From Lentibacillus saliphilus (lineage in GTDB: Bacteria; Bacillota; Bacilli; Bacillales; Amphibacillaceae), in NCBI RefSeq assembly GCF_019093865.1, contig NZ_JABJXD010000001.1, positions 558,001 to 622,000 of the forward strand: a stretch of DNA of 64,000 bases. The letters run 5' to 3'. A program made the position numbers and the translations under genes. Of the stretch, positions 55,931 through 63,868 are shown in pieces (within the stretch, counting starts at the first letter, position 1; each line of letters begins with the position of its first letter). The notes below the pieces were generated by a model. It searched no databases. It saw nothing but the letters and a program-made list of their open reading frames with translations, and was not told the DNA's origin.

Positions 55931-55959
55931 ATCGTATCACCAATGGATCTTTTTGACAA
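55931..55959 (-). promoter_or_regulatory. Promoter of the ABC-F leader
   Basis: TTGTCA - 17 nt - TACGAT on the minus strand (55954-55959 and 55931-55936). Transcription from it would give a leader of about 360 nt before the ABC-F start. Confidence 0.55.
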
Positions 55960-56065
55960 TGCAGGCATTGCAATTAGGGCTTGTACTTTAGAACAGCCCT
56001 TAGTGACCTTTTGCCAAAACGATAGAATCATATAATATTCACTAGAAGTTTGTCATAACACCGAA

Positions 56066-56992
56066 TTACGACATTGTAATCACAAGTTTTCCACGCGCCC
56101 GTCTTGTTCCTGTTTTCTGTAATGCTTCGAGACCTTTTACGAAGGGATATTTATGCTCAATAAAGAGCTTAATATCATTTGAAGCAATCTGGTTCATGAG
56201 TCCGCGTAATTCGTCTCTTACATCAGCTTGATAGGGAAATGGCTTAATTGCGATGTTGTTATATGGAGTGAGTTGGTCACCGGATACAGCAACAATCCTG
56301 CCACCTTCTTTAAGAACGGCCATACTATCGCTACCCGTATTTGGTTGAATAGCCATTGCCGCATCGACACCATCCGGCTTCCATTGTTTTATTTGCTGTG
56401 TCCAATCAGAGTCATGGTAATCGACGGTTTTCTTAGCACCAAGGGAGCGCATATAGTCATGGTTTCGTTTCGAAGCGGATCCTGCCACAATACAACCGTG
56501 AGCAGCAGCTATTTGGATGGCAAACGTACCAATTGCGCCGGATGCACCTGCGATGAACAGAGATTCGTTCGGTTTCAACTGAAGAGCGTTAAGGGCCTTT
56601 AGAACTGTATTTCCTGCAACAGGTACCGCCGCTGCCGCCTCAAAGCTCATGCCTTCCGGGATCGGAATGATGAGCGAATCATCTGCAACAACGGCATACT
56701 CCGCCCATGTGCCTCCTTTTATTTGCATCGAGCTGACAAATGCAATCTGATCTCCTTCACGATAATCCGTAACATTACGCCCTGTTTTTTCGATAATACC
56801 TGCTGCTTCGATACCGATTGGATACGGATAGTGGACATCTCTTGGAAGAAAATAACCATCATGTATCCCAACTCCAATCGCTTTCACACGAACAAGCATT
56901 TCGTTCTCGCTTATTTCTGGAATAGGCACTTCCATTAGATCGAAGTCATTAGACTTTGCACTTTGCTTAACAATTGCCTTCATTCTATTCAT
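56066..56992 (-). CDS. NADP-dependent quinone-type oxidoreductase (zinc-free MDR)
   Basis: A medium-chain dehydrogenase/reductase: N-terminal GroES-like part (VPIPEISENEMLVRVKAIGV, PIGIEAAGIIE, GDQIAFV) and a Rossmann domain with the AGASGAIGTFAIQ loop. The catalytic and structural zinc cysteines are missing, as in quinone oxidoreductases. 308 aa. Substrate unknown. It ends ~110 nt upstream of the ABC-F leader promoter with no obvious terminator of its own. Confidence 0.88.
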   Translation of the reverse strand: MNRMKAIVKQSAKSNDFDLMEVPIPEISENEMLVRVKAIGVGIHDGYFLPRDVHYPYPIGIEAAGIIEKTGRNVTDYREGDQIAFVSSMQIKGGTWAEYAVVADDSLIIPIPEGMSFEAAAAVPVAGNTVLKALNALQLKPNESLFIAGASGAIGTFAIQIAAAHGCIVAGSASKRNHDYMRSLGAKKTVDYHDSDWTQQIKQWKPDGVDAAMAIQPNTGSDSMAVLKEGGRIVAVSGDQLTPYNNIAIKPFPYQADVRDELRGLMNQIASNDIKLFIEHKYPFVKGLEALQKTGTRRARGKLVITMS

Positions 56993-57095
56993 TACCTGTC
57001 CCCCTTGAACGTATGAAATGCTAACGAATCCTACTCTCCTAAAATTGCTTTATATAAGCTAATTTAACGACTCACTTTATTAAGAAATCGCACCT

Positions 57096-57497
57096 CTAGG
57101 AGAATATCGGCTGACTCTCTGTAACCTCATCTATTAACGCTTCAATTGTTCCAATACATTTTTTAACGTTTGGCAGATGATAAAATGTACTGGTAGTTTC
57201 AAATTTATTAATATCGTCATTTGGCGAATATAGATATATATTTTTCCCTTGCCCAAGTGCAATCCCAAATTCAATATGGCTACCTTTACCTGCTCGCAAT
57301 AAAACGATTATAAAATCAGCATCCAAAACGGCTTTCTTTTCATGAAGTCCAATTTCCCTCAAATCCTCAATCGTTGCAGCGTGTTCATTCTTAGTCCAAT
57401 CATACGTGTGGATATATCCCTTATCTATTAATTGCATGCTGACATGACGTACCATATCTTTGTTATTAAGGCTAGATGCTAGATAAAATTTATTAAT
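57096..57497 (-). CDS. Nucleoside 2-deoxyribosyltransferase-like protein, apparent ATT start
   Basis: NKFYLASSLNNKDMVRHVSM at the N-terminus and DADFIIVLLRAGKGSHIEFG with ALGQGKNIYLYSP are typical of the nucleoside deoxyribosyltransferase-like fold, with the Glu of HIEFGIAL as the likely catalytic residue. The frame has no ATG, GTG or TTG at the expected place: GGAGG is followed after 7 nt by ATT (57497), directly before AAT AAA TTT TAT. ATT initiation, or loss of the start codon, is implied. 133 aa. It follows a DUF4190 gene by 31 nt. Confidence 0.7.
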   Translation of the reverse strand: MNKFYLASSLNNKDMVRHVSMQLIDKGYIHTYDWTKNEHAATIEDLREIGLHEKKAVLDADFIIVLLRAGKGSHIEFGIALGQGKNIYLYSPNDDINKFETTSTFYHLPNVKKCIGTIEALIDEVTESQPIFS

Positions 57498-57992
57498 GTC
57501 AATTCCTCCTAAGGTTATAAGCAAATTGCTAAAGAGCCGTAATGTTAGTGAAAGCAAAATATCCAACAATAGGTAAAATAATTGACAACAAAATTCCTAA
57601 ACTGCTGCAAACAATCCCTGATACTGCGATCTTCTTGCTTCCTTCTTGTGAACGATTGATTTCCTGTAATCCCATAATCCCTAAGATTAAACCGGCAGCA
57701 CCAAGGATTAGTCCTACAAACGGCAATAGGATCAATACGATTGAAAGAATCCCAAGGATTAAAGAAGTCGTAGCTTTACTATTTGTCATACTCTTCTTCG
57801 AAACGTCAGAATGACTCACTTTATTCACTCCTTTTTATATTGTTAAACGGCTTGTTTAGTGATGACTACCATTGAGTTATATCGCTAATCATTGGCGTAA
57901 CCTTTCCTTCATAAACTATTCAATTGCCTGCTAAACTTCATGCTTATCAATCAAGCTTCCTATAATTTATTCGAAGCTGCTTATTTTAGTAC
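57447..57992. repeat. Tandem duplication, copy 1
   Basis: About 545 bp, covering the start of the transferase-like gene, a whole DUF4190 gene and its upstream region, matches 58660-59196. Identity by eye is high in the DUF4190 coding part and lower outside it. Confidence 0.8.
57529..57819 (-). CDS. DUF4190 membrane protein, paralogue 1
   Basis: A 96-aa protein with two to three hydrophobic segments: LILGILSIVLILLPFVGLIL then LGIMGLQEINRSQEG and a C-terminal ICSSLGILLSIILPIVGYFAF. The GTG at 57819 aligns with the ATG of the paralogue at 59022 and has GGAG 8 nt upstream. Function unknown; DUF4190 proteins are small membrane proteins common in Gram-positive bacteria. Confidence 0.82.
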   Translation of the reverse strand: MSHSDVSKKSMTNSKATTSLILGILSIVLILLPFVGLILGAAGLILGIMGLQEINRSQEGSKKIAVSGIVCSSLGILLSIILPIVGYFAFTNITAL

Positions 57993-58202
57993 ATTATTAA
58001 TGAGATTAGAAAACACTTGATGCGCGTTTTTTGTAGTCATTGTCGAAGAGGTTAGGTGGTTTTTCTATGATTTCATCAAAAATGTTTTTTTAAGATGATC
58101 ACTTTTAACATTCGGTGTTTTTTGAATAAAGTGATATATTTCTCCTCTTCAGCTAGCAAGAGGTTATCTTAATGTGGATACCTTTAAGCAGGAATGAGGC
58201 AT

Positions 58203-58331
58203 TCAATAATGGCACACAGTTGTAGAGATGTTGTATATTTGCTCTGCAAAGAAGGCTTGGATTTGATCCAAACACCTGTTAAATTCTTCAGTAAAATAAA
58301 CCGAAAATTTGTGGTTATTTTCTTTGATCAT
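58203..58331 (-). pseudogene. Truncated ParE/RelE-type toxin
   Basis: ATG 58331 lies inside the end of the antitoxin gene with AAGGAG 7 nt upstream. The peptide MIKENNHKFSVYFTEEFNRC then LDQIQAFFAEQ looks like the N-terminal strand-helix of ParE/RelE toxins, but the frame stops after 42 residues, where ~95 are expected. The downstream frames to ~58140 show no recognisable continuation. The catalytic C-terminus is therefore absent. Confidence 0.6.
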
Positions 58332-58581
58332 ACCGTAACTCCTTCAATTCCTTTGCGGTATATCTTTTCATATCTGGATTATCAAGATAACGTTGAAGTG
58401 AGTCTTTTAATTCGGTGTATAATTCAATTTCCTGTTCCAGTTTGCCTAAGCTTTCAACTGTAGAACCTGTATTATGTGCTTCAAGGGAGATTAGTTTCCC
58501 ATCGGCCACAAACATAACCTCATTTTTATCATCCAATGCATTTGCAAGTTCTTGTTTTACGTTTTTGCTTAATGCACTCAT
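58315..58581 (-). CDS. Putative antitoxin of a type II TA pair
   Basis: An 88-aa soluble, charged, mostly helical protein (MSALSKNVKQELANALDDKN ... SLGKLEQEIELYTELKDSLQ ... MKRYTAKELKELRYDQRK). GAGGTG lies 7 nt before ATG 58581. It overlaps the start of a truncated ParE/RelE-like toxin by 17 nt in the usual antitoxin-toxin order. The family is not recognised; the role is inferred from the neighbour. Confidence 0.55.
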   Translation of the reverse strand: MSALSKNVKQELANALDDKNEVMFVADGKLISLEAHNTGSTVESLGKLEQEIELYTELKDSLQRYLDNPDMKRYTAKELKELRYDQRK

Positions 58582-58659
58582 TTTGATCACCTCGAAAGAT
58601 TCTTTCTCTTCATTATAACACGTTCTAGAACCATCTATCAGGACGTCGATGAAATACAT

Positions 58660-58712
58660 ACGATACAATATCTTTGTTATTAAGGCTTGATGCTACACTT
58701 GTCAATTTCCTC
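58660..58712 (-). pseudogene. N-terminal remnant of the transferase-like gene
   Basis: GGAGGAAATTGACA followed by codons for VASSLNNKDIV matches the 5' end of the gene at 57497 with about 13-15 nt deleted at the start codon, then similarity stops. Confidence 0.6.
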
Positions 58713-58731
58713 CTAGTTATGGACAAAAGGC

Positions 58732-59022
58732 TTAAAGAGCAAGCATGTTGGTAAAAGCCATACTAATAATAATAGATAAAATAATCGGCAACAAAATGCC
58801 TAAACTGCTGCAAACGATCCCTGATACTGCAACCTTTTTGCTTCCTTCTTGTGAACGATTGATTTCGTTTAATCCCATAATCCCTAAGATTAAGCCAGCA
58901 ACACCCAGGATTAGTCCCACAAAGGGCAATAGGATCAATACGATTGAAAGAATCCCAAGGATTAAAGAAGTCGTAGCTTTACTATTTGTCATACTACCCT
59001 TCGAAACGTCAGAATGACTCAT
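58732..59022 (-). CDS. DUF4190 membrane protein, paralogue 2
   Basis: A 96-aa protein nearly identical to the paralogue at 57529 over its first ~75 residues; the last ~20 differ (ILLPIILSIIISMAFTNMLAL here). ATG start with GGAG 8 nt upstream. The two copies are the products of the local duplication. Function unknown. Confidence 0.85.
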   Translation of the reverse strand: MSHSDVSKGSMTNSKATTSLILGILSIVLILLPFVGLILGVAGLILGIMGLNEINRSQEGSKKVAVSGIVCSSLGILLPIILSIIISMAFTNMLAL

Positions 59023-59184
59023 TTTATCAGCTCCTTTTTATGCCGTTAAACGGCCTATTTGGTGATGACCACCATTGAGTTATATTGCTAATCATTGCTG
59101 TACACTTTTCCTTCATAAACCGTTCAATTTCCTGCTCAACTTCATGTTTATCAATCAAGCTCCCTATAGTCTATTCCAGGCTGC

Positions 59185-59724
59185 TTATTTTAGTACGGAC
59201 TTGTGGTCTTCACAAAATATGTTCAGTCTTCTAAATATGAATCGTAAACAAAAATAAAAAATGAGGACATTGCTCACAATGGCAGCAGTATTCAAACTTA
59301 TATTCGAAAGCGTAACGCCCGAAAGCAGATTTGGAAATAAGAAATGCGTTCCGTCTGCACTATAAATCGTTAGGAAGTTAAATGGAAAGCCATAGGTGTA
59401 AGTACTTATACTTGTGTGGAGTTGCGTAGGTGCTGAATCTGGAATCGACAAAGACAAGAGGACAATTAAGGCGAGCGACAGCAAGAGAATAGATTTATTC
59501 ACGTATCCCTTACCCCAGCCCCTATTCTTATACAAAGTAAACGTCACAATCAACACAGCAATTATCACCGTCCACCAATATGTATCGGCATCCACACCAA
59601 TTATTTCAAGAAAATAATGCGTCATACCACCAATTAACACTAACAGTATGTGGAATACAACAATAAATCGCAGTGATTCTAAAATCAGCCCACATCTGTT
59701 CCCCCCTTGGTCATTGATTATCAT
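59185..59724 (-). CDS. Membrane protein with about four TM segments, unknown
   Basis: A 179-aa protein with hydrophobic stretches near residues 18-40, 48-65, 78-95 and 145-165, starting MIINDQGGNRCGLILESLRF. A loop of ~35 polar residues (SAPTQLHTSISTYTYGFPFN) separates the third and fourth. GGAGG lies 7-9 nt before ATG. No family recognised. Its first codons lie in a 30-bp sequence repeated at 63481. Confidence 0.55.
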   Translation of the reverse strand: MIINDQGGNRCGLILESLRFIVVFHILLVLIGGMTHYFLEIIGVDADTYWWTVIIAVLIVTFTLYKNRGWGKGYVNKSILLLSLALIVLLSLSIPDSAPTQLHTSISTYTYGFPFNFLTIYSADGTHFLFPNLLSGVTLSNISLNTAAIVSNVLIFYFCLRFIFRRLNIFCEDHKSVLK

Positions 59725-59726
59725 AG
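59697..59726. repeat. Direct repeat flanking the ABC operon, copy 1
   Basis: TGTTCCCCCC then TTGGTCATTGATTATCATAG; nearly identical to 63481-63511, on the other side of the ABC transporter operon. Confidence 0.6.
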
Positions 59727-59936
59727 CCCTTCCTCCCTTTCAATCGGATGGATGGTTTCGTTAAGTGATTTATCTATAAAACAAACAATCAACATAATAT
59801 TAACATAATTTTCTAGCTACATCACCAATTCTATGGTAAAATTTAGGAAATATTTTCCATGCGCAATCTAGTCCATTAACATAATTGTAAGCAGTTCCAG
59901 GAGATTGCTCTGACACTTTTTCATCTAAAAATTCTT

Positions 59937-59965
59937 TTGACAATTAGCTAAACAATCAATAAACT
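59937..59965 (+). promoter_or_regulatory. Sigma-A promoter of the ABC transporter operon
   Basis: Consensus TTGACA (59937-59942), 17 nt, TAAACT (59960-59965). The start would be near 59972, about 40 nt before the ATG. Confidence 0.75.
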
Positions 59966-60012
59966 TGAAATTCTTTAGGTGGCAAAAAATCCATATATGC
60001 GGAGGTTAAACT

Positions 60013-60891
60013 ATGGTTTTACACGTCACAGGGCTCAACAAATCATATGGTAAGGAGAAGGTATTGGATAACCTTTCTTTTAACATAAAAGAGAACCAGA
60101 TCGTCGCGCTGGTGGGACCGAATGGTTCTGGCAAAACGACGCTTTTGAATATCATTACAGGGTTATTGGAAGCGGATGCGGGCGACATCAAGCTGTTCAA
60201 TATGAGCCCAAAAAATCCCGACATTTTTAAGCAGATCTCCTATATGCAAGACAATTCCGTGCTGTACGATTATTTAACCGGATATGATCATCTGCAATTT
60301 ATTGGTGATATTCAAGGCTGTACCAAACAGCAGATCCTCACTGCTGCAGAAAGAGTCGGAAGTGCCCATTATCTCAATAAAAAAGTGAGTAAATATTCTT
60401 TGGGAATGAAGCAGCACCTGTTGTTAACCATGGCCATCCTGAATAACCCTAAGCTTCTGATCATGGATGAACCTTTAAATGGCTTAGACCCAACCAGTAC
60501 GATTCGCATACGTAATCTGTTGTTAGACCTCCATAAAGAAGGGACATCAATCCTTTTGTCTTCACACAATTTGTCCGAAATTGATCGCGTTACGTCACAT
60601 ATATTATTTTTAAAAAACGGCCGATTGATCGAGGAGGATATTTCCAAGTATTTACATGCGTTATACATGATCCAAGTCAGTCATGTAAAAGAAGCTGTAG
60701 AGGCTCTGGAAAACATGGGGGTTCACATTGATCACATTGAGGGGAATACTGTACACATTTCAACCCACGATCATTCCATTCAGGACATTTTTCTGAAGTT
60801 AGCGGAAAAACAAGTGGACATACTCGATATCAGCAAAAAGATCGCTGGTTCCGAGGAACGCTATCAAACGCTTTTTACAGAGGGCATATAG
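60013..60891 (+). CDS. ABC transporter ATP-binding protein
   Basis: Walker A GPNGSGKTTLL (about 36-46), Q-loop ISYMQDN, signature YSLGMKQHL (in place of LSGGQ), Walker B LLIMDEPLNGLDP, and H-loop SSHNLSE. A C-terminal ~70-residue extension is typical of ABC-2 exporters of the BcrA/CcmA kind. 292 aa. GGAGG lies 7 nt before ATG. Translationally coupled to the permease (TAG then ATG). Confidence 0.92.
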   Translation: MVLHVTGLNKSYGKEKVLDNLSFNIKENQIVALVGPNGSGKTTLLNIITGLLEADAGDIKLFNMSPKNPDIFKQISYMQDNSVLYDYLTGYDHLQFIGDIQGCTKQQILTAAERVGSAHYLNKKVSKYSLGMKQHLLLTMAILNNPKLLIMDEPLNGLDPTSTIRIRNLLLDLHKEGTSILLSSHNLSEIDRVTSHILFLKNGRLIEEDISKYLHALYMIQVSHVKEAVEALENMGVHIDHIEGNTVHISTHDHSIQDIFLKLAEKQVDILDISKKIAGSEERYQTLFTEGI

Positions 60892-63429
60892 ATGATAAAG
60901 CTGATATTGTTCGAACTGAAAAAGCTATTCAAGACTAAAAAGTTGTTGTATATAATAGCTATCATCACCTTATTTAACGTCTATCAATATACATATCATG
61001 CGACACAAGCAGATGAAATGGTTGATCGCTTATATGAGGACACTGAGCCGCTCATGAGTGCCGTTAATCGGATTGAACGTGACTTAGGAGAAAAGCGAGC
61101 AAATCAACAATTGGGCGACATGGGTTTAGCCCAATCCGACGCCGTTAAAGAGATGAAGTCTGACCTGCAAGATTTGAGAAGTGCCATCTATTCAGAAGAA
61201 TTTGGCGTTGCCCCTAAATTTGAACAGGCATTTCTGCATAGTTTACAAGATTACCTCAATGTAGGTGGAGAATTCACAGTATTAAACTGGGTGGGCCTGG
61301 ACTATGCTTTAGAAAAAAACGCCTGGATGATTGAGCATGACCTGGCAGTTGAAGATGAAACCTATCCGCTTTCACCACATTTATTTTTAACAGACTCCAG
61401 TGAGTGGCTATTTGGGATCTCAGGTGTCATCCTATTAGTTCTTATCCTCGGCAATATATTATCAGCAGAGCGTGAACAACACACCTGGTTCACATTGAAA
61501 ACCCAGCCCATTACAAAGTCGCATATTATTTTGTCGAAATATATGGCGCTGATGCTGAGTCTATTATGTTATATGCTGTATACGATCATCATCGGGATCC
61601 TGATACCGCTTGTTTTCGGTGATTTTGAGCTGATTTTAAATTATCCGCACGTTTTGGTTAAAGGCGATGAAGTTGTGGGAATCTCCACGCTACACTATGT
61701 CAGCCTCAAAATAAGCCTGTTTGTTGGAGCAGGACTGATTGCATTGAGCTTTCTGCTGTTCATTAGCATACTGTTTAAATCTACCTTCAATACGTTAATG
61801 GTTAGCATTTTCGTATTGTTAAGCGGATATTTTTTAACGGATTCAATCCCTGCAATACAAACACCGCTTAATATTTTTCAGCATCTGCGCTTAGACAAGA
61901 TCTTATCTGAAACTGGGTCCGACGCCGTATGGACATATTTGTTGTTTGCAGTGGTGTGGAGTGCCGTTTTGATCATTATGACGTTGTCTTTGCCGGAAAA
62001 AAGCGGGCGACTCATCCAGTTTACAACCGTCCGAAAATCTTTTCATTCAGGTCAAACGCATCCAACAAAAGGGCGGCTTTGGAATGTGGTGGTTTTTGAA
62101 TGGCGAAAGTTGCTTAGAAAAGGTCATATGATAAACGTTTTAACCTTCACCCTGATAGTCATTGTCGGCGGCTACTTTTTTCTCCATCATGCTGAAACGA
62201 AAAAAGAAACAACTTACATCGACGGGTTGAATCAAGAAGTGAATGGGATTCAACGTGAATTGATCCCAATATTTGAAGAATCGTTAGCGGGTTATAAAGC
62301 TGAATTAGAGCATGCAGATGACGACATTTATCAAGAGGAGCTTCATGATTACATTGAAGGACATGAGGAAGCAATTCATTTGTATCAGAAACAGGTGGCT
62401 GTCATCCAAAAAGGAATCAAAGGCTATGAGTCAGAAAACTGGAAGCCTTTCTACGAGCAACAACTCTTTAGAATCAAACTGTTTAACGGTGAATTTGATG
62501 AACCTCTAAACCATATTGGTCATAGCTTTACTGGAATGGAATTTCAGAGTGGTGTAAGTCTTAAAAAAACGAAATGGTTAATGGAAAGAGACATTCAGCC
62601 CATATTTCCAGGTGATTACACACTCACCATACATGATGAATGGCCGGGAACCCCCCAAGGTGAAATCGCCCGTGCCGATTGGGAAGGGCAAAATCACAAA
62701 GTCAATGCGAGTGGGCTGTACAGCTTGTTTCACTTCTATGAGTACTATATCTATCTTGCGCTGATCGTACTGTTTCTGTTTTTACTTGGAACGGGGATGT
62801 CGTCAGAGCGGGGCAAGCAAAGCACCATACACTTTTTGCGCACACAACCGATATCCGGAAGTACATTGTTTCTTGGCAAAGTCATATGTTCGGCATTAGT
62901 GGTCACAGGCATATTTTTGGGAGTCGTGTTGTTCATCTTCCTCTTAGGAGCGATTTTTAATCGATTAGGCGACTGGAATTACCCTATTTTACATTACGAT
63001 ACGTTAAGTGAATCCACCGCAGTCGACTATACGGGATTCATAGCCGATGATCAAAGCTACGGATTTCATTTTATACCGCTGGGAAATTACTTACTACAGT
63101 GTTTGATACTACTCTTTTTGGCAGCTGTATTCGTGATGGTCATGGCGAACTTTTTATCGTTATGGGCTAAAAACACGACCGCTGTCATGACGCTGACCCT
63201 GATCATCGTAATCGGTGGTTACGTTGGAAGCATCGAATATATATCCGAATGGGCGTACCTGTCTCCGTTCACATACTTGGACATTATGAAAGTCGCAAAT
63301 GGCGCGTTGGCCACACAATTTGATCAATCGTTGATCAATAGCTATGTAGGCTCAGTGAGCTTGGGCGTGTCCGCATTGGTATTGATCGCCCTTGGGTATG
63401 TTAAGGAAAAAATGAAGAGGAAAGCTTGA
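60892..63429 (+). CDS. Double-length ABC-2 permease (fused halves)
   Basis: An 845-aa membrane protein made of two similar halves. The first starts LILFELKKLFKTKKLLYIIA and the second (around residue 400) VVFEWRKLLRKGHMINVL. Each half has a large extracytoplasmic helical domain and then a core block: ILGNILSAEREQHTWFTLKT with QPITKSHIILSKY, and TGMSSERGKQSTIHFLRT with QPISGSTLFLGK. One chain thus supplies both halves of an exporter. The substrate is unknown; peptide or antibiotic export is plausible. Confidence 0.87.
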   Translation: MIKLILFELKKLFKTKKLLYIIAIITLFNVYQYTYHATQADEMVDRLYEDTEPLMSAVNRIERDLGEKRANQQLGDMGLAQSDAVKEMKSDLQDLRSAIYSEEFGVAPKFEQAFLHSLQDYLNVGGEFTVLNWVGLDYALEKNAWMIEHDLAVEDETYPLSPHLFLTDSSEWLFGISGVILLVLILGNILSAEREQHTWFTLKTQPITKSHIILSKYMALMLSLLCYMLYTIIIGILIPLVFGDFELILNYPHVLVKGDEVVGISTLHYVSLKISLFVGAGLIALSFLLFISILFKSTFNTLMVSIFVLLSGYFLTDSIPAIQTPLNIFQHLRLDKILSETGSDAVWTYLLFAVVWSAVLIIMTLSLPEKSGRLIQFTTVRKSFHSGQTHPTKGRLWNVVVFEWRKLLRKGHMINVLTFTLIVIVGGYFFLHHAETKKETTYIDGLNQEVNGIQRELIPIFEESLAGYKAELEHADDDIYQEELHDYIEGHEEAIHLYQKQVAVIQKGIKGYESENWKPFYEQQLFRIKLFNGEFDEPLNHIGHSFTGMEFQSGVSLKKTKWLMERDIQPIFPGDYTLTIHDEWPGTPQGEIARADWEGQNHKVNASGLYSLFHFYEYYIYLALIVLFLFLLGTGMSSERGKQSTIHFLRTQPISGSTLFLGKVICSALVVTGIFLGVVLFIFLLGAIFNRLGDWNYPILHYDTLSESTAVDYTGFIADDQSYGFHFIPLGNYLLQCLILLFLAAVFVMVMANFLSLWAKNTTAVMTLTLIIVIGGYVGSIEYISEWAYLSPFTYLDIMKVANGALATQFDQSLINSYVGSVSLGVSALVLIALGYVKEKMKRKA

Positions 63430-63480
63430 ACGAGTTGGGGAAACGTATAAAAGCAGGGCTGTACAAAGCAGCCTCACGTT

Positions 63481-63511
63481 TGTTTCCCCCCTTAGTCATT
63501 GATTATTATAG
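63481..63511. repeat. Direct repeat flanking the ABC operon, copy 2
   Basis: TGTTTCCCCCC then TTAGTCATTGATTATTATAG, close to 59697-59726. Here the sequence no longer starts a gene: the MIIND frame is broken by a stop. Confidence 0.6.
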
Positions 63512-63832
63512 CACCGATCCTCATCTATACACTTTCTATAAATTTAGCTCTGGTAGGTTGTGCGGCATTCATTCAGGCTGCCCTAGTAGCTGAGAAAAAA
63601 GAAAAAAACACATTACGCGGTTTATTGTTATCTCAGCTACCATAGCTGAAATCTTTATTGGTAAAAGTGCTCTATCAGCTACTGTAACCGTTATAGCTGT
63701 CGTATTAACCCTAGCATTTAGTGACTTCCAAGTTCCGAATCCCCCTTTGTTTATACTAAGTGTTTTAATATGTATCACTATATTTATTTCTATTAGGAGT
63801 TTCTTAGGGGTAATTAGAAAAATATGGTATTA
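63504..63832 (+). pseudogene. Frameshifted ABC-2 permease fragment
   Basis: One frame reads IAPILIYTLSINLALVGCAA then ALVAEKKEKNTLRGLLLS, and after a shift near 63640 a second reads ATIAEIFIGKSALSATVTVI then NPPLFILSVLICITIFI. EKKEKNTLRGLLLSP...EIFIGKS is a common ABC-2/YhgE-type permease block. Both ends are missing. Confidence 0.65.
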
Positions 63833-63868
63833 TTTACATATATATTGCCGAGAAAAGGTGGAATTTAA

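Larger units (their letters stand above)
58660..59196. repeat. Tandem duplication, copy 2
   Basis: Second copy of the 57447-57992 unit, in the same orientation, with about 670 bp in between. Its left end carries only a remnant of the transferase-like gene. Confidence 0.8.

Noticed and set aside
57542-57814. Plus-strand 90-aa protein, repeated at 58745-59017
   Set aside because: Both are antisense to the DUF4190 paralogues and recur only because those genes are duplicated.
58194-58463. Plus-strand 89-aa protein
   Set aside because: Antisense to the antitoxin and truncated toxin, which have better ribosome sites and recognisable patterns.
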